Below, piece after piece: positions 1-14,380 of a stretch of DNA of 64,000 nucleotides. The notes under the pieces are model-generated. The model did not search any database, had not been told where the DNA came from, and saw only the letters and a list, made by a program, of their open reading frames with translations. The position numbers and the translations under genes were made by a program. The first letter of the stretch is position 1, and each line of letters opens with the position of its first letter. The stretch spans positions 19,930,241 to 19,994,240 of the forward strand of contig NC_083565.1 of NCBI RefSeq assembly GCF_019925205.1, read 5' to 3'. The DNA comes from Metopolophium dirhodum (lineage: Eukaryota > Arthropoda > Insecta > Hemiptera > Aphididae).

Positions 1-1140
1 AAAAAATTTACAGTAGAAACACACATTACGGTTCAAACTAAAATGTCCCGAAACTTAAACAGAAAAAACTATTCAAAATATTTAGTTCATTAAAGAATTA
101 TTCAAAGGGTACCAGATTGTCAATGTTTAAAAAATTTGGCTTGAGTAAAAACCATAAAAAAAAAATTGAAGAGAGGTTTTGGCGCTCGCAGGCAAATAGA
201 TTTAAGAATTTAGAAATTGGAAAAATTGGAAAAAAATTTAGAAAAAACTATTCAAAATATTTAGTTCATTAAAGAAGGATTAATCGTGGGGCACCAAGTA
301 ATCAATTTTCAAGTCAATACAAACTAGAGTTACAGTACTAAAAAAAAAAAATTGAAGGGAGGTGTTGGCGCCCGCAGGCATATAGATTTTAGAAAACAAA
401 AAAAAAATTTGGAAAAAAATTTAGAAAAAACTATTCAAAATATTTAGTTCATTAAAGAAGGATTATTCGTGGGGCACCAAGTTTTCAATTTTCAAGTCAA
501 TACAAACTAGAGTTACAGTACTAAAAAAAAAAAATTGAAGGGAGGTGTTGGCGCCCGCAGGCATATAGATTTTAGAAAACAAAAAAAAAATTTGGAAAAA
601 AATTTAGAAAAAACTATTCAAAATATTTAGTTCATTAAAGAAGGATTATTCGTGGGGCACCAAGTTTTCAATTTTCAAGTCAATACAAACTAGAGTTACA
701 GTACTAAAAAAAAAAAAAATTGAAGGGAGGTGTGGGCGCCCGCAGGCAAATAGATTTTAGAAATCAAAAAAAAAAAATTACAGTAGATACACACATTACG
801 AAGTTCAAACTAAAATGTCCCGAAACTTAAACCGAAAAAACTATTTAAAATATTTAGTTCATTAGAGAATTATTCAAAGGGTACCAGATTGTCAATGTTA
901 AAAATTTGGGTAGAGTGAAAATCATAAAAAAAAAATTGAAGGGAGGTGTTGGCGCCCGCAGGCATATAGATTTTAGAAAACAAAAAAAAAATTTGGAAAA
1001 AAATTTAGAAAAAACTATTCAAAATATTTAGTTCATTAAAGAAGGATTATTCGTGGGGCACCAAGTTTTCAATTTTCAAGTCAATACAAACTAGAGTTAC
1101 AGTACTAAAAAAAAAAAATTGAAGGGAGGTGTTGGCGCCC

Positions 1141-3640
1141 GCAGGCAAATAGATTTTAGAAAACATAAAAAAAAATTGGAAAAAAATTTACAGTAGAAAC
1201 ACACATTACGAAGTTCAAACTAAAATGTCCCGAAACTTAAACAGAAAAAACTATTCAAAATATTTAGTTCATTAAAGAAGGATTATTCGTGGGGCACCAA
1301 GTTTTAAATTTTCAAGTCAATACAAACTAGAGTTACAGTACTAAAAAAAAAAAATTGAAGGGAGGTGTTGGCGCCCACAGGCAAATAGATTTTAGAAAAC
1401 ATAAAAAAAAATTGGAAAAAAATTTACAGTAGAAACACACATTACGAAGTTCAAACTAAAATGTCCCGAAACCTAAACCGAAAAAACTATTTAAAATATT
1501 TAGTTCATTAGAGAATTATTCAAAGGGTACCAGATTGTCAATGTATAAAAAATTTGGCTAGAGGTTAAATCATAAAAAAAAAATTGAAGGAGGGTTTTGG
1601 CACCCACAGGCAAATGCATATTTAAAAAGAAAAAAAATTAAATAAATTATATAGTGGGAATACACATTACAAACTTCCAACTAAAATGCCAATAATCGTA
1701 AACAGAAAAAAATATTCAAAATATTTAGTTCATTCAAGAATGATTATTCACAGGGCACCAAGTTATCAATTTTAAAGTCAATACAAAATATTCAACTAGC
1801 GTTGCATTACTAAAAAAAAAAATTGAAGGAGAGTGTTAGCGCCCGCAGGCAAATGCATTTTGGTAAACCAAAAATAAATTTTGAAAAATTTAACTCTAGG
1901 AATACACATAACAAAGTACAAACTTAAATGCCCAGAATCTTAAACAGAAGAAACTATTCAAAATATTTAGTTCGTTAAAGATAAGGATTATATAAAGGTA
2001 CCAGATTGTCAATGTTTAAAAAATTTGGCTAGAGCTTATATCATAAAAAAAAAATTTGAAGGGAGGTGTTGGCGCCCGCAGGCGAATGAATTTTAGAAAA
2101 CTAAAAAAACATTTAGAAAAAATTTAATCGTAAGAATACACATTACAAAGTACAAACTAAAATGCCCAGAATCTTAAACAAAAAAAACTATTCAAAATAT
2201 TTAGTTCATTAGAGAATTATTCAAAGGGTATCAGATTGTCAATGTTTAAAAAATTTGACTTAAGTTAAAATCATAAAAAAAAAATTGAAGGGAGGTGTTG
2301 GCCCCCGCAGGAATATAGATTTTAGAAAACAAAAATATTTATAAATTATATTGTGGGAACACACATTACAAACATCAATCTAAAATCTCCAAAATCTTAA
2401 ACAGAAAAAACTATTCAAAATATTTAGTTCATTAAAGAATTATTCAAAGGGTACCAGATTGTCAATGTTAAAAATTTGGGTAGAGTGAAAATCATAAAAA
2501 AAAAATTGAAGGGAGGTGTTGGCGCCCGCAGGCATATAGATTTTAGAAAACAAAAAAAAAATTTGGAAAAAAATTTAGAAAAAACTATTCAAAATATTTA
2601 GTTCATTAAAGAAGGATTATTCGTGGGGCACCAAGTTTTCAATTTTCAAGTCAATACAAACTAGGGTTACAGTACTAAAAAAAAAAAAAATTGAAGGGAG
2701 GTGTGGGCGCCCGCAGGCAAATAGATTTTAGAAAACATAAAAAAAAATTGGAAAAAAATTTACAGTAGAAACACACATTACGAAGTTCAAACTAAAATGT
2801 CCCGAAACTTAAACAGAAAAAACTATTCAAAATATTTAGTTCATTAAAGAAGGATTATTCGTGGGGCACCAAGTTTTAAATTTTCAAGTCAATACAAACT
2901 AGAGTTACAGTACTAAAAAAAAAAAATTGAAGGGAGGTGTTGGCGCCCACAGGCAAATAGATTTTAGAAAACATAAAAAAAAATTGGAAAAAAATTTACA
3001 GTAGAAACACACATTACGAAGTTCAAACTAAAATGTCCCGAAACCTAAACCGAAAAAACTATTTAAAATATTTAGTTCATTAGAGAATTATTCAAAGGGT
3101 ACCAGATTGTCAATGTATAAAAAATTTGGCTAGAGGTTAAATCATAAAAAAAAAATTGAAGGAGGGTTTTGGCACCCACAGGCAAATGCATATTTAAAAA
3201 GAAAAAAAATTAAATAAATTATATAGTGGGAATACACATTACAAACTTCCAACTAAAATGCCAATAATCGTAAACAGAAAAAAATATTCAAAATATTTAG
3301 TTCATTCAAGAATGATTATTCACAGGGCACCAAGTTATCAATTTTAAAGTCAATACAAAATATTCAACTAGCGTTGCATTACTAAAAAAAAAAATTGAAG
3401 GAGAGTGTTAGCGCCCGCAGGCAAATGCATTTTGGTAAACCAAAAAAAAATTTTGAAAAATTTAACTCTAGGAATACACATAACAAAGTACAAACTTAAA
3501 TGCCCAGAATCTTAAACAGAAGAAACTATTCAAAATATTTAGTTCGTTAAAGATAAGGATTATATAAAGGTACCAGATTGTCAATGATTAAAAAATTTGG
3601 CTAGAGCTTATATCATAAAAAAAAAATTGAAGGAGGGTGT
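1141..3640. repeat. Local duplication of about 1.57 kb within the satellite
   Basis: Positions from about 1141 to 2070 recur almost base for base from about 2713 to 3640, a shift of about 1571 bp. This is a multi-monomer block duplicated in tandem and one level of the higher-order organisation. Confidence 0.75.
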
Positions 3641-6600
3641 TGACGCCCGCAGGCAAATGCATTTTAGGAAACCGAAAAAAAATTTTGAATTAATTTTACT
3701 GTATGATCACACATTACAAAGTACAAAAACTAAAATCCCCAGCTTCTTAAACAGAAAAAACTATTTAAAATATTTATTTCATTAAACAAGGATTATTCAA
3801 AGGGTACCAGATTGTCAATGTTTAAAAATTTGGCTAGAGTTTTAATCATAAAAAAAAAATTGAAGGGAGGTGTGGCGCCCGCAGGCAAATGGATTTTAGA
3901 AATTGGAATAATTGGAAAAAAATTTAGAAAAAACTATTAGTTTAACAAAATATTTAGTTCATTGAAGAAGGATTAATCGTGGGGCACCAAGTTATCAATT
4001 TTCAAGTCAATACAAACTAGAGTTACAGTACTAAAAAAAAAAAAAATTGAAGGGAGGTGTGGGTGCCCGCAGGCAAATAGATTTTAGAAATCAAAAAAAA
4101 AAAATTACAGTAGATACACACATTACGAAGTTCAAACTAAAATGTCCCGAAACTTAAACCGAAAAAACTATTTAAAATATTTAGTTCATTAGAGAATTAT
4201 TCAAAGGGTACCAGATTGTCAATGTTTAAAAAATTTGACTTAAGTTAAAATCATAAAAAAAAAATTGAAGGGAGGTGTTGGCACCCGCAGGAATATAGAT
4301 TTTAGAAAACAAAAATATTTATAAATTATATTGTGGGAACACACATTACAAACATCAATCTAAAATCTCCAAAATCTTAAACAGAAAAAACTATTCAAAA
4401 TATTTAGTTCATTAAAGAAGGATTAATCGTGGGGCACCAAGTAATCAATTTTCAAGTCAATACAAACTAGAGTTACAGTACTAAAAAAAAAAAATTGAAG
4501 GGAGGTGTGGGCGCCCGCCGGCAAATAGATTTTAGAAATCAAAAAAAAAAAAATTACAGTAGATACACACATTACGAAGTTCAAACAAAAATGTCCCGAA
4601 ACTTAAACCGAAAAAACTATTTAAAATATTTAGTTCATTAGAGAATTATTCAAAGGGTACCAGATTGTCAATTTATAAAAAATTTGGCTAGAGGTTAAAT
4701 CATAAAAAAAAAATTGAAGGGAGGTGTTGGCACCCGCAGGAATATAGATTTTAGAAAACAAAAATATTTATAAATTATATTGTGGGAACACACATTACAA
4801 ACATCAATCTAAAATCTCCAAAATCTTAAACAGAAAAAAATATTCAAAATATTTAGTTCATTCAAGAATGATTATTCACAGGGCACCAAGTTATCAATTT
4901 TAAAGTCAATACAAAATATTCAACTAGCGTTGCATTACTAAAAAAAAAAATTGAAGGAGAGTGTTAGCGCCCGCAGGCAAATGCAATTTAGAGGAAACCA
5001 AAAAAAAATTTTGAAAAATTTAACTCTAGGAATACACATTACAATGTACAAACTTAAATGCCCAGAATCTTAAACAGAAGAAACTATTCAAAATATTTAG
5101 TTCATTAAAGATAAGGATTATATAAAGGTACCAGATTGTCAATGTTTAAAAAATTTGGCTAGAGCTTAAATCATAAAAAAAAAATTGAAGGAGGGTGTTG
5201 ACGCCCGCAGGCAAATGCATTTTAGGAAACCGAAAAAAAATTTTGAATTAATTTTACTGTATGATCACACATTACAAAGTACAAAAACTAAAATCCCCAG
5301 CTTCTTAAACAGAAAAAACTATTTAAAATATTTATTTCATTAAACAAGGATTATTCAAAGGGTACCAGATTGTCAATGTATAAAAAATTTGGCTAGAGGT
5401 TAAATCATAAAAAAAAAATTGAAGGGAGGTGTTGGCACCCGCAAGAATAAAGATTTTAGAAAACAAAAATATTTATAAATTATATTGTGGGAACACACGT
5501 TACAAACATCAATATAAAATCTCCAAAATCTTAAACAGAAGAAACTATTCAAAATATTTAGTTCATTAAAGAATTATTCAAAGGGTACCAGATTGTCAAT
5601 GTTAAAAATTTGGGTAGAGTGAAAATCATAAAAAAAAAAATTGAAGGGAGGTGATGGCGCCCGCAGGCATATAGATTTTAGAAAACAAAAAAAAAATTTG
5701 GAAAAAAATTTAGAAAAAACTATTCAAAATATTTAGTTCATTAAAGAAGGATTATTCGTGGGGCACCTAGTTTTCAATTTTCAAGTCAATACAAACTAGA
5801 GTTACAGTACTAAAAAAAAAAAAAAATTGAAGGGAGGTGTGGGCGCCCGCAGGCAAATAGATTTTAGAAATCAAAAAAAAAAAATTACAGTAGATACACA
5901 CATTACGAAGTTCAAACTAAAATGTCCCGAAACTTAAACCGAAAAAACTATTTAAAATATTTAGTTCATTAGAGAATTATTCAAAGGGTACCAGATTGTC
6001 AATGTTTAAAAAATTTGACTTAAGTTAAAATCATAAAAAAAAAATTGAAGGGAGGTGTTGGCACCCGCAGGAATATAGATTTTAGAAAACAAAAATATTT
6101 ATAAATTATATTGTGGGAACACACATTACAAACATCAATCTAAAATCTCCAAAATCTTAAACAGAAAAAACTATTCAAAATATTTAGTTCATTAAAGAAT
6201 TATTCAAAGGGTACCAGATTGTCAATGTTAAAAATTTGGGTAGAGTGAAAATCATAAAAAAAAAATTGAAGGGAGGTGTTGGCACCCGCAGGAATATAGA
6301 TTTTAGAAAACAAAAATATTTATAAATTATATTGTGGGAACACACATTACAAACATCAATCTAAAATCTCCAAAATCTTAAACAGAAAAAACTATTCAAA
6401 ATATTTAGTTCATTAAAGAATTATTCAAAGGGTACCAGATTGTCAATGTTAAAAATTTGGGTAGAGTGAAAATCATAAAAAAAAAATTGAAGGGAGGTGT
6501 TGGCGCCCGCAGGCATATAGATTTTAGAAAACAAAAAAAAATTTGGAAAAAAATTTAGAAAAAACTATTCAAAATATTTAGTTCATTAAAGAAGGATTAT

Positions 6601-9600
6601 TCGTGGGGCACCAAGTTTTCAATTTTCAAGTCAATACAAACTAGAGTTACAGTACTAAAAAAAAAAAATTGAAGGGAGGTGTTGGCGCCCACAGGCAAAT
6701 AGATTTTAGAAAACATAAAAAAAAATTGGAAAAAAATTTACAGTAGAAACACACATTACGGTTCAAACTAAAATGTCCCGAAACTTAAACAGAAAAAACT
6801 ATTCAAAATATTTAGTTCATTAAAGAATTATTCAAAGGGTACCAGATTGTCAATGTTTAAAAAATTTGGCTTGAGTAAAAACCATAAAAAAAAAATTGAA
6901 GAGAGGTTTTGGCGCTCGCAGGCAAATAGATTTAAGAATTTAGAAATTGGAAAAATTGGAAAAAAATTTAGAAAAAACTATTCAAAATATTTAGTTCATT
7001 AAAGAAGGATTAATCGTGGGGCACCAAGTAATCAATTTTCAAGTCAATACAAACTAGAGTTACAGTACTAAAAAAAAAAAAATTGAAGGGAGGTGTTGGC
7101 GCCCGCAGGCATATAGATTTTAGAAAACAAAAAAAAAATTTGGAAAAAAATTTAGAAAAAACTATTCAAAATATTTAGTTCATTAAAGAAGGATTATTCG
7201 TGGGGCACCAAGTTTTCAATTTTCAAGTCAATACAAACTAGAGTTACAGTACTAAAAAAAAAAAATTGAAGGGAGGTGTTGGCGCCCGCAGGCATATAGA
7301 TTTTAGAAAACAAAAAAAAAATTTGGAAAAAAATTTAGAAAAAACTATTCAAAATATTTAGTTCATTAAAGAAGGATTATTCGTGGGGCACCAAGTTTTC
7401 AATTTTCAAGTCAATACAAACTAGAGTTACAGTACTAAAAAAAAAAAAAATTGAAGGGAGGTGTGGGCGCCCGCAGGCAAATAGATTTTAGAAATCAAAA
7501 AAAAAAAATTACAGTAGATACACACATTACGAAGTTCAAACTAAAATGTCCCGAAACTTAAACCGAAAAAACTATTTAAAATATTTAGTTCATTAGAGAA
7601 TTATTCAAAGGGTACCAGATTGTCAATGTTAAAAATTTGGGTAGAGTGAAAATCATAAAAAAAAAATTGAAGGGAGGTGTTGGCGCCCGCAGGCATATAG
7701 ATTTTAGAAAACAAAAAAAAAATTTGGAAAAAAATTTAGAAAAAACTATTCAAAATATTTAGTTCATTAAAGAAGGATTATTCGTGGGGCACCAAGTTTT
7801 CAATTTTCAAGTCAATACAAACTAGAGTTACAGTACTAAAAAAAAAAAATTGAAGGGAGGTGTTGGCGCCCGCAGGCAAATAGATTTTAGAAAACATAAA
7901 AAAAAATTGGAAAAAAATTTACAGTAGAAACACACATTACGAAGTTCAAACTAAAATGTCCCGAAACTTAAACAGAAAAAACTATTCAAAATATTTAGTT
8001 CATTAAAGAAGGATTATTCGTGGGGCACCAAGTTTTAAATTTTCAAGTCAATACAAACTAGAGTTACAGTACTAAAAAAAAAAAATTGAAGGGAGGTGTT
8101 GGCGCCCACAGGCAAATAGATTTTAGAAAACATAAAAAAAAATTGGAAAAAAATTTACAGTAGAAACACACATTACGAAGTTCAAACTAAAATGTCCCGA
8201 AACCTAAACCGAAAAAACTATTTAAAATATTTAGTTCATTAGAGAATTATTCAAAGGGTACCAGATTGTCAATGTATAAAAAATTTGGCTAGAGGTTAAA
8301 TCATAAAAAAAAAATTGAAGGAGGGTTTTGGCACCCACAGGCAAATGCATATTTAAAAAGAAAAAAAATTAAATAAATTATATAGTGGGAATACACATTA
8401 CAAACTTCCAACTAAAATGCCAATAATCGTAAACAGAAAAAAATATTCAAAATATTTAGTTCGTTAAAGATAAGGATTATATAAAGGTACCAGATTGTCA
8501 ATGTTTAAAAAATTTGGCTAGAGCTTATATCATAAAAAAAAAATTGAAGGAGGGTGTTGACGCCCGCAGGCAAATGCATTTTAGGAAACCGAAAAAAAAT
8601 TTTGAATTAATTTTACTGTATGATCACACATTACAAAGTACAAAAACTAAAATCCCCAGCTTCTTAAACAGAAAAAACTATTTAAAATATTTATTTCATT
8701 AAACAAGGATTATTCAAAGGGTACCAGATTGTCAATGTTTAAAAATTTGGCTAGAGTTTTAATCATAAAAAAAAAATTGAAGGGAGGTGTGGCGCCCGCA
8801 GGCAAATGGATTTTAGAAATTGGAATAATTGGAAAAAAATTTAGAAAAAACTATTAGTTTAACAAAATATTTAGTTCATTGAAGAAGGATTAATCGTGGG
8901 GCACCAAGTTATCAATTTTCAAGTCAATACAAACTAGAGTTACAGTACTAAAAAAAAAAAAAATTGAAGGGAGGTGTGGGTGCCCGCAGGCAAATAGATT
9001 TTAGAAATCAAAAAAAAAAAATTACAGTAGATACACACATTACGAAGTTCAAACTAAAATGTCCCGAAACTTAAACCGAAAAAACTATTTAAAATATTTA
9101 GTTCATTAGAGAATTATTCAAAGGGTACCAGATTGTCAATGTTTAAAAAATTTGACTTAAGTTAAAATCATAAAAAAAAAATTGAAGGGAGGTGTTGGCA
9201 CCCGCAGGAATATAGATTTTAGAAAACAAAAATATTTATAAATTATATTGTGGGAACACACATTACAAACATCAATCTAAAATCTCCAAAATCTTAAACA
9301 GAAAAAACTATTCAAAATATTTAGTTCATTAAAGAAGGATTAATCGTGGGGCACCAAGTAATCAATTTTCAAGTCAATACAAACTAGAGTTACAGTACTA
9401 AAAAAAAAAAATTGAAGGGAGGTGTGGGCGCCCGCCGGCAAATAGATTTTAGAAATCAAAAAAAAAAAATTACAGTAGATACACACATTACGAAGTTCAA
9501 ACAAAAATGTCCCGAAACTTAAACCGAAAAAACTATTTAAAATATTTAGTTCATTAGAGAATTATTCAAAGGGTACCAGATTGTCAATTTATAAAAAATT

Positions 9601-11090
9601 TGGCTAAAGGTTAAATCATAAAAAAAAAATTGAAGGGAGGTGTTGGCACCCGCAGGAATATAGATTTTAGAAAACAAAAATATTTATAAATTATATTGTG
9701 GGAACAAACATTACAAACATCAATCTAAAATCTCCAAAATCTTAAACAGAAAAAAATATTCAAAATATTTAGTTCATTCAAGAATGATTATTCACAGGGC
9801 ACCAAGTTATCAATTTTAAAGTCAATACAAAATATTCAACTAGCGTTGCATTACTAAAAAAAAAAATTGAAGGAGAGTGTTAGCGCCCGCAGGCAAATGC
9901 AATTTAGAGGAAACCAAAAAAAAATTTTGAAAAATTTAACTCTAGGAATACACATTACAATGTACAAACTTAAATGCCCAGAATCTTAAACAGAAGAAAC
10001 TATTCAAAATATTTAGTTCATTAAAGATAAGGATTATATAAAGGTACCAGATTGTCAATGTTTAAAAAATTTGGCTAGAGCTTAAATCATAAAAAAAAAA
10101 TTGAAGGAGGGTGTTGACGCCCGCAGGCAAATGCATTTTAGGAAACCGAAAAAAAATTTTGAATTAATTTTACTGTATGATCACACATTACAAAGTACAA
10201 AAACTAAAATCCCCAGCTTCTTAAACAGAAAAAACTATTTAAAATATTTATTTCATTAAACAAGGATTATTCAAAGGGTACCAGATTGTCAATGTATAAA
10301 AAATTTGGCTAGAGGTTAAATCATAAAAAAAAAATTGAAGGGAGGTGTTGGCACCCGCAAGAATAAAGATTTTAGAAAACAAAAATATTTATAAATTATA
10401 TTGTGGGAACACACGTTACAAACATCAATATAAAATCTCCAAAATCTTAAACAGAAGAAACTATTCAAAATATTTAGTTCATTAAAGAATTATTCAAAGG
10501 GTACCAGATTGTCAATGTTAAAAATTTGGGTAGAGTGAAAATCATAAAAAAAAAAATTGAAGGGAGGTGATGGCGCCCGCAGGCATATAGATTTTAGAAA
10601 ACAAAAAAAAAATTTGGAAAAAAATTTAGAAAAAACTATTCAAAATATTTAGTTCATTAAAGAAGGATTATTCGTGGGGCACCAAGTTTTCAATTTTCAA
10701 GTCAATACAAACTAGAGTTACAGTACTAAAAAAAAAAAAAATTGAAGGGAGGTGTGGGCGCCCGCAGGCAAATAGATTTTAGAAATCAAAAAAAAAAAAT
10801 TACAGTAGATACACACATTACGAAGTTCAAACTAAAATGTCCCGAAACTTAAACCGAAAAAACTATTTAAAATATTTAGTTCATTAGAGAATTATTCAAA
10901 GGGTACCAGATTGTCAATGTTTAAAAAATTTGACTTAAGTTAAAATCATAAAAAAAAAATTGAAGGGAGGTGTTGGCACCCGCAGGAATATAGATTTTAG
11001 AAAACAAAAATATTTATAAATTATATTGTGGGAACACACATTACAAACATCAATCTAAAATCTCCAAAATCTTAAACAGAAAAAACTATT
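3550..11090. repeat. Higher-order satellite repeat, 4917 bp offset
   Basis: The monomer string from about 3550 to 6170 recurs at about 8467 to 11090 with a shift of about 4917 bp, including private variants such as the GTGATGG core variant at 5651 and 10567. A third partial copy follows near 12190-13050, at a shift of about 8660 from the first. The order of variant monomers is kept, which points to unequal exchange of multi-kilobase blocks and not monomer-by-monomer spread. Confidence 0.8.
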
Positions 11091-14000
11091 CAAAATATTT
11101 AGTTCATTAGAGAATTATTCAAAGGGTATCAGATTGTCAATGTTTAAAAAATTTGACTTAAGTTAAAATCATAAAAAAAAAATTGAAGGGAGGTGTTGGC
11201 CCCCGCAGGAATATAGATTTTAGAAAACAAAAATATTTATAAATTATATTGTGGGAACACACATTACAAACATCAATCTAAAATCTCCAAAATCTTAAAC
11301 AGAAAAAACTATTCAAAATATTTAGTTCATTAAAGAATTATTCAAAGGGTACCAGATTGTCAATGTTAAAAATTTGGGTAGAGTGAAAATCATAAAAAAA
11401 AAATTGAAGGGAGGTGTTGGCGCCCGCAGGCATATAGATTTTAGAAAACAAAAAAAAAATTTGGAAAAAAATTTAGAAAAAACTATTCAAAATATTTAGT
11501 TCATTAAAGAAGGATTATTCGTGGGGCACCAAGTTTTCAATTTTCAAGTCAATACAAACTAGAGTTACAGTACTAAAAAAAAAAAATTGAAGGGAGGTGT
11601 TGGCGCCCACAGGCAAATAGATTTTAGAAAACATAAAAAAAAATTGGAAAAAAATTTACAGTAGAAACACACATTACGAAGTTCAAACTAAAATGTCCCG
11701 AAACCTAAACCGAAAAAACTATTTAAAATATTTAGTTCATTAGAGAATTATTCAAAGGGTACCAGATTGTCAATGTATAAAAAATTTGGCTAGAGGTTAA
11801 ATCATAAAAAAAAAATTGAAGGAGGGTTTTGGCACCCACAGGCAAATGCATATTTAAAAAGAAAAAAAATTAAATAAATTATATAGTGGGAATACACATT
11901 ACAAACTTCCAACTAAAATGCCAATAATCGTAAACAGAAAAAAATATTCAAAATATTTAGTTCATTCAAGAATGATTATTCACAGGGCACCAAGTTATCA
12001 ATTTTAAAGTCAATACAAAATATTCAACTAGCGTTGCATTACTAAAAAAAAAAATTGAAGGAGAGTGTTAGCGCCCGCAGGCAAATGCATTTTGGTAAAC
12101 CAAAAAAAAATTTTGAAAAATTTAACTCTAGGAATACACATAACAAAGTACAAACTTAAATGCCCAGAATCTTAAACAGAAGAAACTATTCAAAATATTT
12201 AGTTCGTTAAAGATAAGGATTATATAAAGGTACCAGATTGTCAATGATTAAAAAATTTGGCTAGAGCTTATATCATAAAAAAAAAATTGAAGGAGGGTGT
12301 TGACGCCCGCAGGCAAATGCATTTTAGGAAACCGAAAAAAAATTTTGAATTAATTTTACTGTATGATCACACATTACAAAGTACAAAAACTAAAATCCCC
12401 AGCTTCTTAAACAGAAAAAACTATTTAAAATATTTATTTCATTAAACAAGGATTATTCAAAGGGTACCAGATTGTCAATGTTTAAAAATTTGGCTAGAGT
12501 TTTAATCATAAAAAAAAAATTGAAGGGAGGTGTGGCGCCCGCAGGCAAATGGATTTTAGAAATTGGAATAATTGGAAAAAAATTTAGAAAAAACTATTAG
12601 TTTAACAAAATATTTAGTTCATTGAAGAAGGATTAATCGTGGGGCACCAAGTTATCAATTTTCAAGTCATTACAAACTAGAGTTACAGTACTAAAAAAAA
12701 AAAAAAATTGAAGGGAGGTGTGGGTGCCCGCAGGCAAATAGATTTTAGAAATCAAAAAAAAAAAATTACAGTAGATACACACATTACGAAGTTCAAACTA
12801 AAATGTCCCGAAACTTAAACCGAAAAAACTATTTAAAATATTTAGTTCATTAGAGAATTATTCAAAGGGTACCAGATTGTCAATGTTTAAAAAATTTGAC
12901 TTAAGTTAAAATCATAAAAAAAAAATTGAAGGGAGGTGTTGGCACCCGCAGGAATATAGATTTTAGAAAACAAAAATATTTATAAATTATATTGTGGGAA
13001 CACACATTACAAACATCAATCTAAAATCTCCAAAATCTTAAACAGAAAAAACTATTCAAAATATTTAGTTCATTAAAGAATTATTCAAAGGGTACCAGAT
13101 TGTCAATGTTAAAAATTTGGGTAGAGTGAAAATCATAAAAAAAAAATTGAAGGGAGGTGTTGGCACCCGCAGGAATATAGATTTTAGAAAACAAAAATAT
13201 TTATAAATTATATTGTGGGAACACACATTACAAACATCAATCTAAAATCTCCAAAATCTTAAACAGAAAAAACTATTCAAAATATTTAGTTCATTAAAGA
13301 ATTATTCAAAGGGTACCAGATTGTCAATGTTAAAAATTTGGGTAGAGTGAAAATCATAAAAAAAAAATTGAAGGGAGGTGTTGGCGCCCGCAGGCATATA
13401 GATTTTAGAAAACAAAAAAAAATTTGGAAAAAAATTTAGAAAAAACTATTCAAAATATTTAGTTCATTAAAGAAGGATTATTCGTGGGGCACCAAGTTTT
13501 CAATTTTCAAGTCAATACAAACTAGAGTTACAGTACTAAAAAAAAAAAATTGAAGGGAGGTGTTGGCGCCCACAGGCAAATAGATTTTAGAAAACATAAA
13601 AAAAAATTGGAAAAAAATTTACAGTAGAAACACACATTACGGTTCAAACTAAAATGTCCCGAAACTTAAACAGAAAAAACTATTCAAAATATTTAGTTCA
13701 TTAAAGAATTATTCAAAGGGTACCAGATTGTCAATGTTTAAAAAATTTGGCTTGAGTAAAAACCATAAAAAAAAAATTGAAGAGAGGTTTTGGCGCTCGC
13801 AGGCAAATAGATTTAAGAATTTAGAAATTGGAAAAATTGGAAAAAAATTTAGAAAAAACTATTCAAAATATTTAGTTCATTAAAGAAGGATTAATCGTGG
13901 GGCACCAAGTAATCAATTTTCAAGTCAATACAAACTAGAGTTACAGTACTAAAAAAAAAAAATTGAAGGGAGGTGTGGGCGCCCGCAGGCAAATAGATTT

Positions 14001-14380
14001 TAGAAATCAAAAAAAAAAAAATACAGTAGATACACACATTACGAAGTTCAAACTAAAATGTCCCGAAACTTAAACCGAAAAAACTATTTAAAATATTTAG
14101 TTCATTAGAGAATTATTCAAAGGGTACCAGATTGTCAATGTTTAAAAAATTTGACTTAAGTTATAATCATAAAAAAAAAATTGAAGGGAGGTGTTGGCGC
14201 CCGCAGGCAAATAGATTTTAGAAAACAAAAAAAAAATTGGAAAAAAATTTACAGTAGAAACACACATTACGAAGTTCAAACTAAAATGTCCCGAAACTTA
14301 AACAGAAAAAACTATTCAAAATATTTAGTTCATTAAAGAATTATTCAAAGGGTACCAGATTGTCAATGTTTAAAAAATTT
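6731..14380. repeat. Larger satellite blocks restarting at about 1, 6731 and 13612
   Basis: The variant monomer with CACATTACGGTTCAAAC, lacking the usual GAA before GTTC, occurs at the window start, near 6741 and near 13622. Each is followed by the same neighbouring monomers, including the GAGAGGTTTTGGCGCTCGC core variant. The shifts are about 6730 and 6881 bp. The third block breaks off at the array edge. Confidence 0.75.

Larger units (their letters stand above)
1..14380. repeat. Satellite DNA array with higher-order structure
   Basis: The whole stretch is tandem copies of an AT-rich monomer, mostly about 180-240 bp. Each copy carries a short GC-richer core (GGAGGTGTTGGCGCCCGC) after an A-run. 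Two monomer types alternate. One contains GGTACCAGATTGTCAATG; the other contains GTGGGGCACCAAGTT followed by TCAAGTCAATACAAAC. The array runs off the left window edge and stops inside a monomer at about 14380, where unique sequence begins. No coding capacity is credible: the few open frames are repeat-encoded and recur identically. This could be centromeric, subtelomeric or heterochromatic satellite; the sequence does not say which. Confidence 0.96.

Noticed and set aside
3597..3785. A 62-codon open frame repeated at 8514 and 12257
   Set aside because: It is satellite sequence read as protein; identical copies follow from the higher-order repeat.
1..14380. CRISPR-like regular repeats
   Set aside because: Repeats are long, adjacent and diverged with no unique spacers, and the context is eukaryotic; this is satellite DNA.
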